IMG/VR virus record: IMGVR_UViG_3300020129_000208
Coordinates: 1-36,810 of that record
Direction: 5' to 3' (one strand)
DNA from: a virus
DNA length: 36,810 bases
Below are positions 25,249 through 32,462 of the stretch, in pieces. The position numbers and the translations under genes are program-made. How positions within the stretch are numbered: position 1 is the first letter of the stretch; each line of letters starts with the position of its first letter. The notes beneath the pieces are model-generated. The model saw nothing but the letters and a program-made list of their open reading frames with translations, was not told the origin of the DNA and did no database searches.

Positions 25249-25839
25249 TTACCGAACAAGAGCCTGGTCTTTGTTGGTGATCTCACCCTCGTTGACGGTG
25301 ATCTCCGCGATGTTTCCAGCCACCACGTCGATCGCCAGGCTTCCGATAAAGTCACCAGTGCCGTCTGAGTTGACATCATTCGTCACTGTGACTGCGGCAG
25401 TGCCGACAGGCCCGACTGCAGCAGCAACAGCACTGGCAGATCCTGGGGCACCAGCTTGCGGCTGGACGACGATGATCGACTCATCTGAACTGCGCCAGAG
25501 AACATCACCGGAGATGTCTACCGGGTTGCCGTACTTGTCTTCTCCCGTGATTGACAAGTTGACCTGCTGATCTGCAGTGAGTTGCACAGTGATCTCGCTT
25601 CCTGGGCCTGAAGTCCCTTTTGGACCTGGTTCGGGTTGGTTTGTCTTCTGTGAGACGATACCGATTCGCCAATGAATAGGCGCGACCGGTGAGCTAACAG
25701 TAAGCGTTTTGGTGCGCGATGTGTAGCCACCAGAGGGAAGTTGCCCAGATACCTCTTTGACGGTCTCGGTGTAGACACGGTATCCGTGGTGAGGTTCTGG
25801 CAATTGATCGATAGATACCATCGGAAGAGAAACTACCAT
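25249..25839 (-). CDS. Ig-like domain structural protein
   Basis: 196 aa from the ATG at 25839; the frame stays open to a GTG at 25917, adding 26 residues. I chose 25839 because the extra part covers two hairpins and is rich in Cys and Pro, unlike the rest. No clear ribosome binding site is visible at any choice. Residues about 75-165 form a bacterial Ig-like (BIG2-type) domain (VNLSITGEDKYGNPVDISG, VLWRSSDESIIVV, GTAAVTVTND). Ig domains often decorate phage heads or tail tubes and bind surface sugars. It lies directly downstream of the major tail protein, a usual place for tube-decorating proteins. Confidence 0.65.
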   Translation of the reverse strand: MVVSLPMVSIDQLPEPHHGYRVYTETVKEVSGQLPSGGYTSRTKTLTVSSPVAPIHWRIGIVSQKTNQPEPGPKGTSGPGSEITVQLTADQQVNLSITGEDKYGNPVDISGDVLWRSSDESIIVVQPQAGAPGSASAVAAAVGPVGTAAVTVTNDVNSDGTGDFIGSLAIDVVAGNIAEITVNEGEITNKDQALVR

Positions 25840-25881
25840 ACTCGTGCGGGCCAGAGCTTGACTCACCGGCCCGCACGAGTA
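25839..25881 (-). terminator. Perfect 14-bp stem-loop at the start of the Ig-like gene
   Basis: TACTCGTGCGGGCC (25839-25852) and GGCCCGCACGAGTA (25868-25881) are exact inverted repeats with a 15-nt loop. The last paired base is the A of the ATG at 25839. No T-run follows. It may end most transcripts of the tube gene or hide the start codon of the next gene. Confidence 0.55.
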
Positions 25882-25895
25882 CGTACCGCTCCCGG

Positions 25896-25943
25896 GACAG
25901 GGGATGGGGGCGTGCACACCCTTAACCCATCCCCCGGCCTGTC
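25896..25943 (-). terminator. Hairpin after the major tail protein gene
   Basis: GACAGG and GGATGGG (25896-25908) pair with CCCATCC (25926-25932) and CCTGTC (25938-25943), with a 5-nt bulge and a 17-nt loop. It begins about 20 nt after the tube gene stop. GC-rich hairpins without T-runs can end transcription in high-GC bacteria, or protect the tube mRNA. Confidence 0.45.
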
Positions 25944-25963
25944 ACCATAGCCGGATGCTCCTC

Positions 25964-26971
25964 CTAAGCGATGGTGTCGTCAGCCGAGACGACGACCACC
26001 GTCATGATCGGAGCAGCAGGATCGGGGCGCAGAGCCTCGCCTTCCATGGTGGACTCGAGAATGTCATCACCCGAAACTGTTAGGTTGTAAGGCTTCCAGG
26101 CGAACTTCGGAATGTTGATCGTGACAGACCCGACGATCGCACCTGAAACAAATTCGTAAGTGTTACAGGTGAGAACCAGCGGGTTCTTGGTCGCTAGACC
26201 CGAAGGCAGAGTTGCCGTGGTGCTACCCAAGACCGCCTGGCGCCAGAGTGAATGATCAACTTCCCGAATGCCGAACGAGGCAGTGACTTCCCGGCGCTTG
26301 GGGGTGAGGTCGTTCAGGAAGAACGAACCCAGCCGGAAGTCCGTGTCTTCGAAGTTGTTGTTGATATCGAAGGAGAACGACTTCGCAGGCAGCGCCACAC
26401 CGTTGTAGAGGGCAGTGATGTTCGAGCCCACCAGCAGCGGACTGGAATCGTACTGGCTCCCGGTGATGGTACTGGGTGTGGTGCCCGACTTTCGACCCTT
26501 GGCAATGACGCCAGCGGTACCCATCAAGTACCCCGATGCATCTGCCTCCATGTGGAAGGTGTTGACCACTGCGTCCGTGTACTCGAAGGTATCGAACACA
26601 TTGCCAACCTGCTCTTCGATCGACAGGAATGGCAACTGCGCGGCATCCGAAGGCGTGAAGGTGTTCGTGGTGACACCGGTCGCAGTGTTCTGGGTGGGCG
26701 GGCCAAGTGCCGCTTGCAGCCAGGTCGAGAGGCTCTCCAGCCGGACGTAGAACTCGTAGTCGCCCGAGTTGTTGATAGTACCCAGGTAGGCATCGACAAC
26801 ATCTCGACCCCCACCGATTTCCGGATCTGGAATCAGCAGTTCACGGTTGGTGCCCAGCGCGCCTGTCCGGAGCTTGACAGCAACACCCATGGTGGAGATG
26901 TCAGGTTCATACGTTCCAGGAACCGTCTGGGTACGCAGCAGTACGTGACCTGCCTGGGAAGAGAAACCCAT
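25964..26971 (-). CDS. Major tail protein (tail tube)
   Basis: 335 aa; ATG at 26971 with GAGGGG about 10 nt upstream. Long beta-rich protein with the features of phage tube proteins: MGFSSQAGHVLLRTQTVPGTYEP at the start (compare 'E...GT'), a repeated DFRLGSFFLNDLTPKRREVTASFGI strand pattern, FEYTDAVVNTFHMEADASGYL, and LVLTCNTYEF..GAIVGSVTINIPK near the end. Tail tube proteins form stacked hexamer rings and are among the most abundant virion proteins. Its place after the tail terminator and before the chaperone fits. A C-terminal flexible part (PDPAAPIMTVVVVSADDTIA) may face outward. Confidence 0.8.
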   Translation of the reverse strand: MGFSSQAGHVLLRTQTVPGTYEPDISTMGVAVKLRTGALGTNRELLIPDPEIGGGRDVVDAYLGTINNSGDYEFYVRLESLSTWLQAALGPPTQNTATGVTTNTFTPSDAAQLPFLSIEEQVGNVFDTFEYTDAVVNTFHMEADASGYLMGTAGVIAKGRKSGTTPSTITGSQYDSSPLLVGSNITALYNGVALPAKSFSFDINNNFEDTDFRLGSFFLNDLTPKRREVTASFGIREVDHSLWRQAVLGSTTATLPSGLATKNPLVLTCNTYEFVSGAIVGSVTINIPKFAWKPYNLTVSGDDILESTMEGEALRPDPAAPIMTVVVVSADDTIA

Positions 26972-26972
26972 A

Positions 26973-27386
26973 TTAGTTCACCCCTCCCTGATTTTCTGTG
27001 TGGTCACCCTGAACAACTTCAGAAGATGGAACGTCTGCCTGACCGGTGGTCGGAACGGCCGGTGCACCCTCGGTAGACTCACCTGGGTTCTCCGGCAACT
27101 TCGGAGCAACCACAGTCCCGTTGATCGCCGCCTGAGTGGCGTCGATCTGATCCTGTAGCTCTTTGTTTTCACGCGCAGATGCTTGCTTCTCAGCTTCGAA
27201 GCTGCGCTTCTCTTCGGAAAGTTGTTGCGCGATGCGCAATTCTTCCCGCTTGAGTTGCAGGAACGTCTGATCGTTCTCACGATCTTTTGCGGCCTGCATC
27301 CTTTCACGTTCAGCGGCAGCAAGTTGATCGCGTTGCGCCTGAACGGCATCGATCTGTGCTTGCACCTCTTCGTCACTACGGGACAT
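26973..27386 (-). CDS. Coiled-coil protein between tail terminator and tube genes
   Basis: 137 aa from the ATG at 27386 (GGAG 10 nt upstream; 11-nt overlap with the previous gene). Residues about 5-90 form a long heptad-type coiled coil rich in Gln, Glu, Ala, Arg and Lys (EEVQAQIDAVQAQRDQLAAA and so on); residues 95-137 are a Pro/Thr/Gly-rich disordered tail. No family is recognised. Possible roles are a tail assembly factor or a minor virion protein; its stop is 1 nt before the tube gene start. Upstream extension of the frame to 27503 is ruled out because it runs through the tail terminator gene. Confidence 0.7.
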   Translation of the reverse strand: MSRSDEEVQAQIDAVQAQRDQLAAAERERMQAAKDRENDQTFLQLKREELRIAQQLSEEKRSFEAEKQASARENKELQDQIDATQAAINGTVVAPKLPENPGESTEGAPAVPTTGQADVPSSEVVQGDHTENQGGVN

Positions 27387-27867
27387 GTTTTTCAGTCTCC
27401 ATCCAGAACTCGAGTGTTCCAAGGTAGTACCAGTCTCCTGCAAGCTGGCCCTGCAGGTAGTTCCGATTGCGAACACCCCTGCGCTGAGCTCTGCGACTGA
27501 CACCTGAGAGACTCGAGGCGGTAGTCGTTGATAATGCTAAGCCCAACGCCTGGTTGTTGTAAAGGATGTCCTCTATCAGACTGATCAGCATGGAGTGATC
27601 TCGAGAACCTTGTTGCTGATCTGCATCCTTGATCATTCCCTGAATACCAATGATCCATCTTTCCAAAGTCGGCCCGAAACTATTTCCAATCTCGTAGGAA
27701 GTGGTTATGTCTTCTACCTTTATTGGATAAACCCCGATGCACTGCACGTTGTCCATCGCAGTCAAGGGCCTCTGGTGAACCGGTATATCTGGATCTATGT
27801 TCACCAGAGCTTCGGCAATCGTATTCACCACATTAGTGGGAAACTCTTCGAGAATCGAGTGGATCAT
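27376..27867 (-). CDS. Tail terminator protein
   Basis: 163 aa; ATG at 27867 overlapping the previous stop by 4 nt. Layout alpha-beta-beta-alpha-beta typical of gpU/Neck-type proteins: helix MIHSILEEFPTNVVNTIAEAL, strand VQCIGVYPIKVEDITTSYE, TLERWIIGIQGMIKDADQQQG, helix HSMLISLIEDILYNNQALG, end strand GDWYYLGTLEFWMETE. It caps the tail when the set length is reached and joins it to the head neck. Place between the gp10-like neck protein and the tube gene supports this. Confidence 0.7.
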   Translation of the reverse strand: MIHSILEEFPTNVVNTIAEALVNIDPDIPVHQRPLTAMDNVQCIGVYPIKVEDITTSYEIGNSFGPTLERWIIGIQGMIKDADQQQGSRDHSMLISLIEDILYNNQALGLALSTTTASSLSGVSRRAQRRGVRNRNYLQGQLAGDWYYLGTLEFWMETEKHVP

Positions 27868-28376
27868 ACGGTGTACCCACCCATACGATCTTTAACCCAA
27901 TTCTCCAACCGAGTAGTGATCAGACCCAAATCGGTCTCATTTACTGCCAGGGCTGGCCGGGCAGGAGTGGATGCTTTAGGGCCACCTTGCTGCGAGGTGG
28001 TGAATTTGTCTGCTGTTAACCGATCGTGCGGAGCAGTCCCCGGATAGGTGTAATCAGCTCCTGCGCGCCCGATCCCGATCGCCGGGTGACCCTCTTGTAG
28101 CCAGCGAAGAAACGCACCCGTCCGGACGTTGATCGGATGCATATCGCCGTACCCGAGAGAACGCCGGATCACCTGAGTGGGATAGGCGAGAGGTGCCCAG
28201 GGACCAGAAGCGTCATCGCCTTCTTGCTTGAATCTTGAATCAATCCGGTCGATAACCGTTTCATGAGCATCAGTTGCCAGAAACACAGCCAGCGAAGTGG
28301 GTGATACGGCAGCCGATGCCATGGCAATTGCTGCATCAACACTTGATTTTTCTACAACAAACGAGATGCTAACCAC
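27864..28376 (-). CDS. Head-tail joining protein (gp10/virion-morphogenesis-like)
   Basis: 170 aa from the GTG at 28376, which has GAGGA 6 nt upstream and overlaps the preceding stop by 8 nt; the frame extends to 28559 but that part lies over the connector gene. The core IDSRFKQEGDDASGPWAPLAYPTQVIRRSLGY...VRTGAFLRWL has the F..EG....W.PL...T..R......L..TG.L pattern of HK97 gp10-like and Mu gpG-like virion morphogenesis proteins, which help connect head and tail. The C-terminal end is basic with a NWVKDRMGGYTV finish. Confidence 0.7.
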   Translation of the reverse strand: MVSISFVVEKSSVDAAIAMASAAVSPTSLAVFLATDAHETVIDRIDSRFKQEGDDASGPWAPLAYPTQVIRRSLGYGDMHPINVRTGAFLRWLQEGHPAIGIGRAGADYTYPGTAPHDRLTADKFTTSQQGGPKASTPARPALAVNETDLGLITTRLENWVKDRMGGYTV

Positions 28377-28866
28377 CCGGCATCCTCGGCCATAAGCCCC
28401 AACGAGTCGGCTTGGCGGTGAATCCGTTCGGTGAAGCAACCTTGTAAAAATCGTCCACTCGAGAAGTAGGGTCGGTGTTGCTGGCCAGAATCTGAACAAA
28501 GTACATATCAGCAGCTGGGTTGATCGTTGCACCAGGCAGAACACCCTGCCCGGAAACAATCTGATTTAGAGCTGCGAGAGCCATGTTGATCATCTGACGA
28601 GCAGCCGCATGAAGGTTGTCAGCTTCACGGGTTAATGTCACTGCGATGATGATTCTGCCAGATGCGATCTGGGCATTGCACTGCTGAAGAAACAGTTTGG
28701 TGCGGCGGTTCTCGGGGATATCCACCACTTCGATGGGGGTGATGTAGGTGTCACCCAGAATGATGTCTATCTCATCGGCGGCAGAGTCAATGTACTTCTG
28801 AGTATCGACCACAGTGTTGACAGGTAGACCCTCAAGAAGTAGATCAGCCTCTACACAATATGCCAC
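28369..28866 (-). CDS. Head-tail adaptor (gp6-like connector)
   Basis: 165 aa, GTG start. Mostly helical: a first helix with ADLLLEGLPVNTVVDTQKYI, a DSAADEIDIILGDTY helix typical of gp6/gp15-type connector proteins (helix with an 'a...id..lg..Y' pattern, followed by 'P......P'), ENRRTKLFLQQCNAQIASGRI, and AAARQMINMALAALNQIV. It forms the ring below the portal. It is the first gene after the strong hairpin that follows the capsid gene. Confidence 0.65.
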   Translation of the reverse strand: MAYCVEADLLLEGLPVNTVVDTQKYIDSAADEIDIILGDTYITPIEVVDIPENRRTKLFLQQCNAQIASGRIIIAVTLTREADNLHAAARQMINMALAALNQIVSGQGVLPGATINPAADMYFVQILASNTDPTSRVDDFYKVASPNGFTAKPTRWGLWPRMPGG

Positions 28867-28889
28867 TATGTCTCACTTCTTTTACCTGG

Positions 28890-28932
28890 AGAACGGCCCC
28901 CTAAAGGCTGCATACCTTTAGGGGGCCGTTCT
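28890..28932 (-). terminator. Strong 18-bp perfect hairpin after the major capsid gene
   Basis: AGAACGGCCCCCTAAAGG (28890-28907) and CCTTTAGGGGGCCGTTCT (28915-28932) are exact inverted repeats with a 7-nt loop. It lies between the capsid gene stop (28950) and the connector start (28866). There is no T-run on either strand. It is likely a transcription attenuator or mRNA-stabilising stem that raises capsid over neck-protein levels. Confidence 0.75.
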
Positions 28933-28949
28933 GCTCGATCCCCGACAGA

Positions 28950-30125
28950 TCAGGAAAGGACATCCATACTGTAGGTGTACTTCATGTACGGGAACACCGG
29001 GAACGCCTTGATGCCAGATCCACGGACGGTCATCCAGGGATCGACCGTCTCCTGTTCCCACTCGTAGAAGCCGGACTGCCAGTTGCCTTCCGCGTGCGGC
29101 GAGGTGAGCATCTTTCCGAAGCCCATCTCCGTGTCATCGATCTGACTCAGACCGATCGTGTACGGCTGATTCGGATCAGGATTCGGGTCCGGCAGCAGCA
29201 GGATCGACTTCTCAGTGGTGAATCGGTTGTTCGTGATCGTCGTACTGCCGATCGGCCGGGTCTGGTACACCGAGTCGTACACAGTGAACTTGACCCCGGT
29301 GGATGCCTCCAGCACACGCAGTGCAGCATCCATCGTGTAGCCGGGCAGAATGTAGTTCATGTCCAGCGGCGCGCTGGGAGAACCGCCGACCACCGGCAGC
29401 CCGACCGCTGCCCAGAACCGGTTCGAGTGCCAGATGTTGTTGACGACCTTCTGGCTGGTGATCGCCCGGTTCAATGTGATGTGATATCGAGCCAGTGCAG
29501 CCGCCTGCACCGCCTTGATGTCACCGATCGGATCGAAGGTCGTGCCGGAATCCCAGAGTCCCGACGCAGGAACGATGGCATCCTGATCGGCAGGCCGACC
29601 CCAGTCGATGGTGAACTGGATCTTGGTGTCGTTGTACGCGAGCTTGCCGGTGTCCAGGCTCGTCATGATGAGCCATTCGAGCCGATTGTCCAAACTCCGC
29701 TTGCGAGTTGCATCATCTCGAGCCAGCCTGCGCTGGAATGTCTGCACGGCCGTTTCTGCCGAGTTCAGCGTCAGACCGATGTTCTGTGTACTGGCCGCCA
29801 GGGTGAGATCACTCCGGTACCGAGTCACATCGGATGCAGTGTACTTGTTCTTGAACGACCAGTCGATCACGTTCGCGCGACCGATGCCGTTCAGGAACTG
29901 ATCGAACTGCATGAGTTTGGCTTCCGCGTCTTCTGCGCGGGCCGGAGCCAGTACATCCTGGAGACCAGAAGTGATGTACTCGAAGACAACCTCATCGGTC
30001 GGCACACTCAGAAACGGCACCAGACTTAGACCGATATGATCAAGAGGTGGCGGTACGTCACGGATGATGCCGAGCGAAACTTCCTTGCGGATCAGACGAT
30101 CCTGGCCAATTGCAGCAGTAGCCAT
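28950..30125 (-). CDS. Major capsid protein (lambda gpE-like)
   Basis: 391 aa; ATG at 30125 with a strong AAGGAGG site, the best in the window, which fits the most abundant virion protein. Matches the Phage_cap_E pattern: an N-terminal IIRDVPPPLDHIGLSLVPF, FEYITSGLQDVLAPARAEDA, the sequence TFQRRLARDDATRKRSLDN, then FTIDWGRPADQDAIVPASG LWDS with DPIGDIKAVQAAALARY after it, and a C-terminal WMTVRGSGIKAFPVFPYMKYTY. The gpE family has the HK97 fold. It is paired with a gpD-like decoration gene 18 nt upstream, as in lambda. The order protease, decoration, capsid is the lambda order. Confidence 0.9.
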   Translation of the reverse strand: MATAAIGQDRLIRKEVSLGIIRDVPPPLDHIGLSLVPFLSVPTDEVVFEYITSGLQDVLAPARAEDAEAKLMQFDQFLNGIGRANVIDWSFKNKYTASDVTRYRSDLTLAASTQNIGLTLNSAETAVQTFQRRLARDDATRKRSLDNRLEWLIMTSLDTGKLAYNDTKIQFTIDWGRPADQDAIVPASGLWDSGTTFDPIGDIKAVQAAALARYHITLNRAITSQKVVNNIWHSNRFWAAVGLPVVGGSPSAPLDMNYILPGYTMDAALRVLEASTGVKFTVYDSVYQTRPIGSTTITNNRFTTEKSILLLPDPNPDPNQPYTIGLSQIDDTEMGFGKMLTSPHAEGNWQSGFYEWEQETVDPWMTVRGSGIKAFPVFPYMKYTYSMDVLS

Positions 30126-30143
30126 GTTTGCCGTACCTCCTTA

Positions 30144-30596
30144 TCAGTCGAAGATGAGATTGCCGAGACGAGGCAGTCCGACCATCGCGGTGATGGTTGC
30201 TGCTTGGATCACGATGGGTGCGCCACCCGCGTTGTACTCGATGCACTTGGTGGAATCAACGACACCACCGTACAGAACACCGACTTCCTGATCGCCGTCC
30301 ATGAGTTGATACGGCAGGAAGGTGAGCACCACGCCGACGATGTTGGCTGCAGTCTGGCGACCGTCAGCCACACCAGCCTGATAGACACCGACCTTGCCTG
30401 AGTTCGGTCCAGAGGTTGCTACGGCCACCACGGTTCCAGGCTGCAGAACTTTCTGCACGAAACCGTCGATCGTCACTGGCGGATGCGTTGCCGAGTCAAT
30501 GGTGAAACTGTCAACGAGCATCCCCCGAGTCGAACGAAGAAATTCGTTCCGACCGAAAGGCGTAGTGGTACCTCCGCCCGGGTTCCAAAAGGGCAT
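30144..30596 (-). CDS. Head decoration protein (lambda gpD-like)
   Basis: 150 aa; ATG at 30596 with AAGGCAG upstream. The sequence VLQPGTVVAVATSGPNSGKV, GVADGRQTAANIVGVVLTF and DGDQEVGVLYGGVV is characteristic of the HDPD/gpD family, small trimeric proteins that clamp the expanded capsid at threefold sites and stabilise it against DNA pressure. The length is near that of lambda gpD (110 aa) with an N-terminal extension. It lies between the protease-scaffold gene and the capsid gene, as in lambda. Confidence 0.85.
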   Translation of the reverse strand: MPFWNPGGGTTTPFGRNEFLRSTRGMLVDSFTIDSATHPPVTIDGFVQKVLQPGTVVAVATSGPNSGKVGVYQAGVADGRQTAANIVGVVLTFLPYQLMDGDQEVGVLYGGVVDSTKCIEYNAGGAPIVIQAATITAMVGLPRLGNLIFD

Positions 30597-30638
30597 CTCT
30601 TACTGCCTTTCGTTCGATGAGAAGGATGGTACCTGAGA

Positions 30639-31502
30639 TCACTCCCAGGGAAGATTCAGTTCTGTCGCAAGAGCACTGCCCTTTCGCCAGGCATTGCTGT
30701 TCTTGACAATCACTTCGTTCTTGGTGATGCGCAACTGAGCAACAACTTCCTTGTGGACGTTGTACTCTTTCACCTTGGCTTCTTGCGCTTGCGACTGAGT
30801 GGGGCTGGTCTGTCGGGCGAACAGAGGCAATGGGGGCTTGGCCTCTTCGAGGGCAATCCATTCATCGAACTGTGCGCGACCCAAGCTTGCAGCGTATTTC
30901 AGTGTGGCGTCGAGTGATGGTGCCATGATGATTCCGGACTTGGCAAGAGCGGTGACACGATCTTTCTTTTCTTTGTTGAAGGCGGCGACATTGCTGGCCT
31001 GATACTGATTGATCAGCGCAGCCCCTGCCTCGGGAGAAATCTTTCGACCACCGATGGTGAAGTGGTTACCTTCCCACTTGGCGAAGATAGGTCCTTGCGC
31101 ACGTTCGGTCACCGGCACAGGCTCTTTCTCTTCTTCGTCTTCTTCTTCCTGTTCTTCGGCGTCTGGATCGACCACTCCGATCGGGCCGACTGCGCTCTCA
31201 GTGACCGGTGGCATGCCCTCGCTGTCGTCGCTGTCTTCGTCGTTCCCTGCCAGGGGTGCGAACACCGGAACTTCCACCGACCCAGGGGCTCCTACCGGAG
31301 CCTGGGTCGGTGGCGGATTGGCAGGATCAAGTGTGCCGCCATCGTTTTCTCCGCTGCCATCGTCCGGTTGCACCGGCGCAGGATCGAGCGGCGGGCCAGG
31401 CACCAGGGGCGGCGCGGGAGGAGCGGGCGGGCCGGGGCGCTCCGGTGCGTCTTCGTAGTCGTCATCGGGAGAGGAGAATTGGGCGGTATTTTTCGATGCC
31501 AT
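30639..31502 (-). CDS. Nested scaffold protein, internal start
   Basis: Within the protease gene an in-frame ATG (Met216) at 31500-31502 is preceded by AAGGAG with a 9-nt gap, one of the best ribosome binding sites in the window. It would yield a 287-aa protein starting MASKNTAQFSSPDDDYED that lacks the protease domain. This is the same layout as lambda gene C with nested Nu3. The start codon directly follows the protease domain boundary. No separate scaffold gene is seen elsewhere, so the nested product is the best candidate. Confidence 0.7.
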   Translation of the reverse strand: MASKNTAQFSSPDDDYEDAPERPGPPAPPAPPLVPGPPLDPAPVQPDDGSGENDGGTLDPANPPPTQAPVGAPGSVEVPVFAPLAGNDEDSDDSEGMPPVTESAVGPIGVVDPDAEEQEEEDEEEKEPVPVTERAQGPIFAKWEGNHFTIGGRKISPEAGAALINQYQASNVAAFNKEKKDRVTALAKSGIIMAPSLDATLKYAASLGRAQFDEWIALEEAKPPLPLFARQTSPTQSQAQEAKVKEYNVHKEVVAQLRITKNEVIVKNSNAWRKGSALATELNLPWE

Positions 31503-32147
31503 GTGCTTGTGCTCCTTCGGTCCCCGCTCGATTGCGAAGTCAGGATTCGATTTTGAAAAGGCGCCGTTCAGGCCCTCGACTGCTGGAACATCTACGTACG
31601 CGAACCCCATGAAAGTCGGGGTGTAGGAAGCCTCCGAGTTGGTGACGAAGGTTCCAATCTCTGCCGAACGATTCCTCCACAAACCGCTATCGATCTTTGC
31701 CTGAGCTTCAGGATCGAGAATGTCGTAATCAGCCAGAAGATAATCATACTTCTGACCGTCAACCGGCGAGGCCATCTTGACGTTGGTCAGGCTCGAGACA
31801 TAGCCGATCACACTGTCCAACGGGTCAGACAGAAAAGAGCCATGGCCCTTGCGCACCGGGACATCTGCGAAAATTTCCTGATCTTTCAGGAAATTGAAGT
31901 GCTGCACCATCTGAGCGGTGTGCATACCAGTCCACTCAGTCTGTTCCCCCCAAGAATCCCGAAAAGTTCCAGAGCGAAAAACCGGCACACCTTCGAACCG
32001 CAGCGAGGTAACTGTGCTACCGTCAGCCTTTTTGTACTCGCGGCGGTACTGTTTTTGTGGCTTGGCAAACTGACCATTTGACAAAAATTGCCTGGTCGTT
32101 GCCGGAACCAATTCGCCCTTGGGAGGGGACACAAGAAGTGTGCTCAT
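30639..32147 (-). CDS. Prohead protease fused to scaffold
   Basis: 502 aa. Residues about 45-200 look like a capsid maturation protease of the Mu-I/ClpP-like type: VPVRKGHGSF with H102, GYVSSLTNVKM, YDYLLADYDILDPEAQ, and NRSAEIGTF with S161 as the likely nucleophile. Residues about 215-370 are a long Pro/Gly and Asp/Glu-rich linker (PPAPPAPPLVPGPP, then runs of Asp and Glu), and residues about 385-502 form a charged helical part, the probable scaffold core. A nested start at 31502 encodes the scaffold alone. Scaffold is cleaved by the protease during maturation. The C-terminal half is the only scaffold candidate in the window. Confidence 0.8.
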   Translation of the reverse strand: MSTLLVSPPKGELVPATTRQFLSNGQFAKPQKQYRREYKKADGSTVTSLRFEGVPVFRSGTFRDSWGEQTEWTGMHTAQMVQHFNFLKDQEIFADVPVRKGHGSFLSDPLDSVIGYVSSLTNVKMASPVDGQKYDYLLADYDILDPEAQAKIDSGLWRNRSAEIGTFVTNSEASYTPTFMGFAYVDVPAVEGLNGAFSKSNPDFAIERGPKEHKHMASKNTAQFSSPDDDYEDAPERPGPPAPPAPPLVPGPPLDPAPVQPDDGSGENDGGTLDPANPPPTQAPVGAPGSVEVPVFAPLAGNDEDSDDSEGMPPVTESAVGPIGVVDPDAEEQEEEDEEEKEPVPVTERAQGPIFAKWEGNHFTIGGRKISPEAGAALINQYQASNVAAFNKEKKDRVTALAKSGIIMAPSLDATLKYAASLGRAQFDEWIALEEAKPPLPLFARQTSPTQSQAQEAKVKEYNVHKEVVAQLRITKNEVIVKNSNAWRKGSALATELNLPWE

Positions 32148-32195
32148 TTGAGTACCGGACCTTACTTGGTTACAGGGCTTGTTGTCCAGTGGGGA

Positions 32196-32462
32196 CTATG
32201 CGACTTTTTCTTCAACAAGCACAGCTTGGTTAGGCTGAGTGATCTTGACATTGTGCCAACGCAAGCAATCTCGGCACTGAAGTTTTACTGTGCCGGTTGC
32301 GTAGATGTTTCCGAAGATCCGATGGCCCTTATAAACCTTGATGTGCACATACAGAGAACCTCTGGCATCTATCCCGTAGGTAGCCAGCAGGGGCTTGAAC
32401 GTGCACAGTTCACAGTGGAGACTCTTCTCGTTCTTCTCGCTCTTATCAACAGTCTCACTCAC
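32196..32462 (-). CDS. Com-like zinc-ribbon protein
   Basis: 88 aa, GTG start overlapping the portal stop by 8 nt. Two CxxC pairs at C17/C20 (HCELC) and C63/C66 (LQCRDC, within GTVKLQCRDCLRWHNV) predict one zinc site; the form G-x-V-x-x-x-C-x-x-C-x-x-W resembles the Mu Com-type small zinc fingers, which bind RNA and regulate translation. It lies between the portal and protease genes, where similar small zinc-finger genes occur in Mu-like head modules. A role in translation control is possible but unproven; it may equally be an assembly factor. Confidence 0.6.
   Translation of the reverse strand: MSETVDKSEKNEKSLHCELCTFKPLLATYGIDARGSLYVHIKVYKGHRIFGNIYATGTVKLQCRDCLRWHNVKITQPNQAVLVEEKVA

Noticed and set aside
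26252-27076. 274-codon plus-strand frame
   Set aside because: Antisense of the major tail protein and coiled-coil genes; the composition is unlike the other proteins here.
27387-27503. Upstream extension of the coiled-coil gene
   Set aside because: This part overlaps the tail terminator gene; the ATG at 27386 has a good ribosome binding site.
28377-28559. Upstream extension of the gp10-like gene
   Set aside because: It runs through the connector gene in another frame; GTG 28376 has a GAGGA site and fits the family length.
29094-30029. 311-codon plus-strand frame
   Set aside because: Antisense of the major capsid gene; rich in Arg and His as expected for shadow frames.
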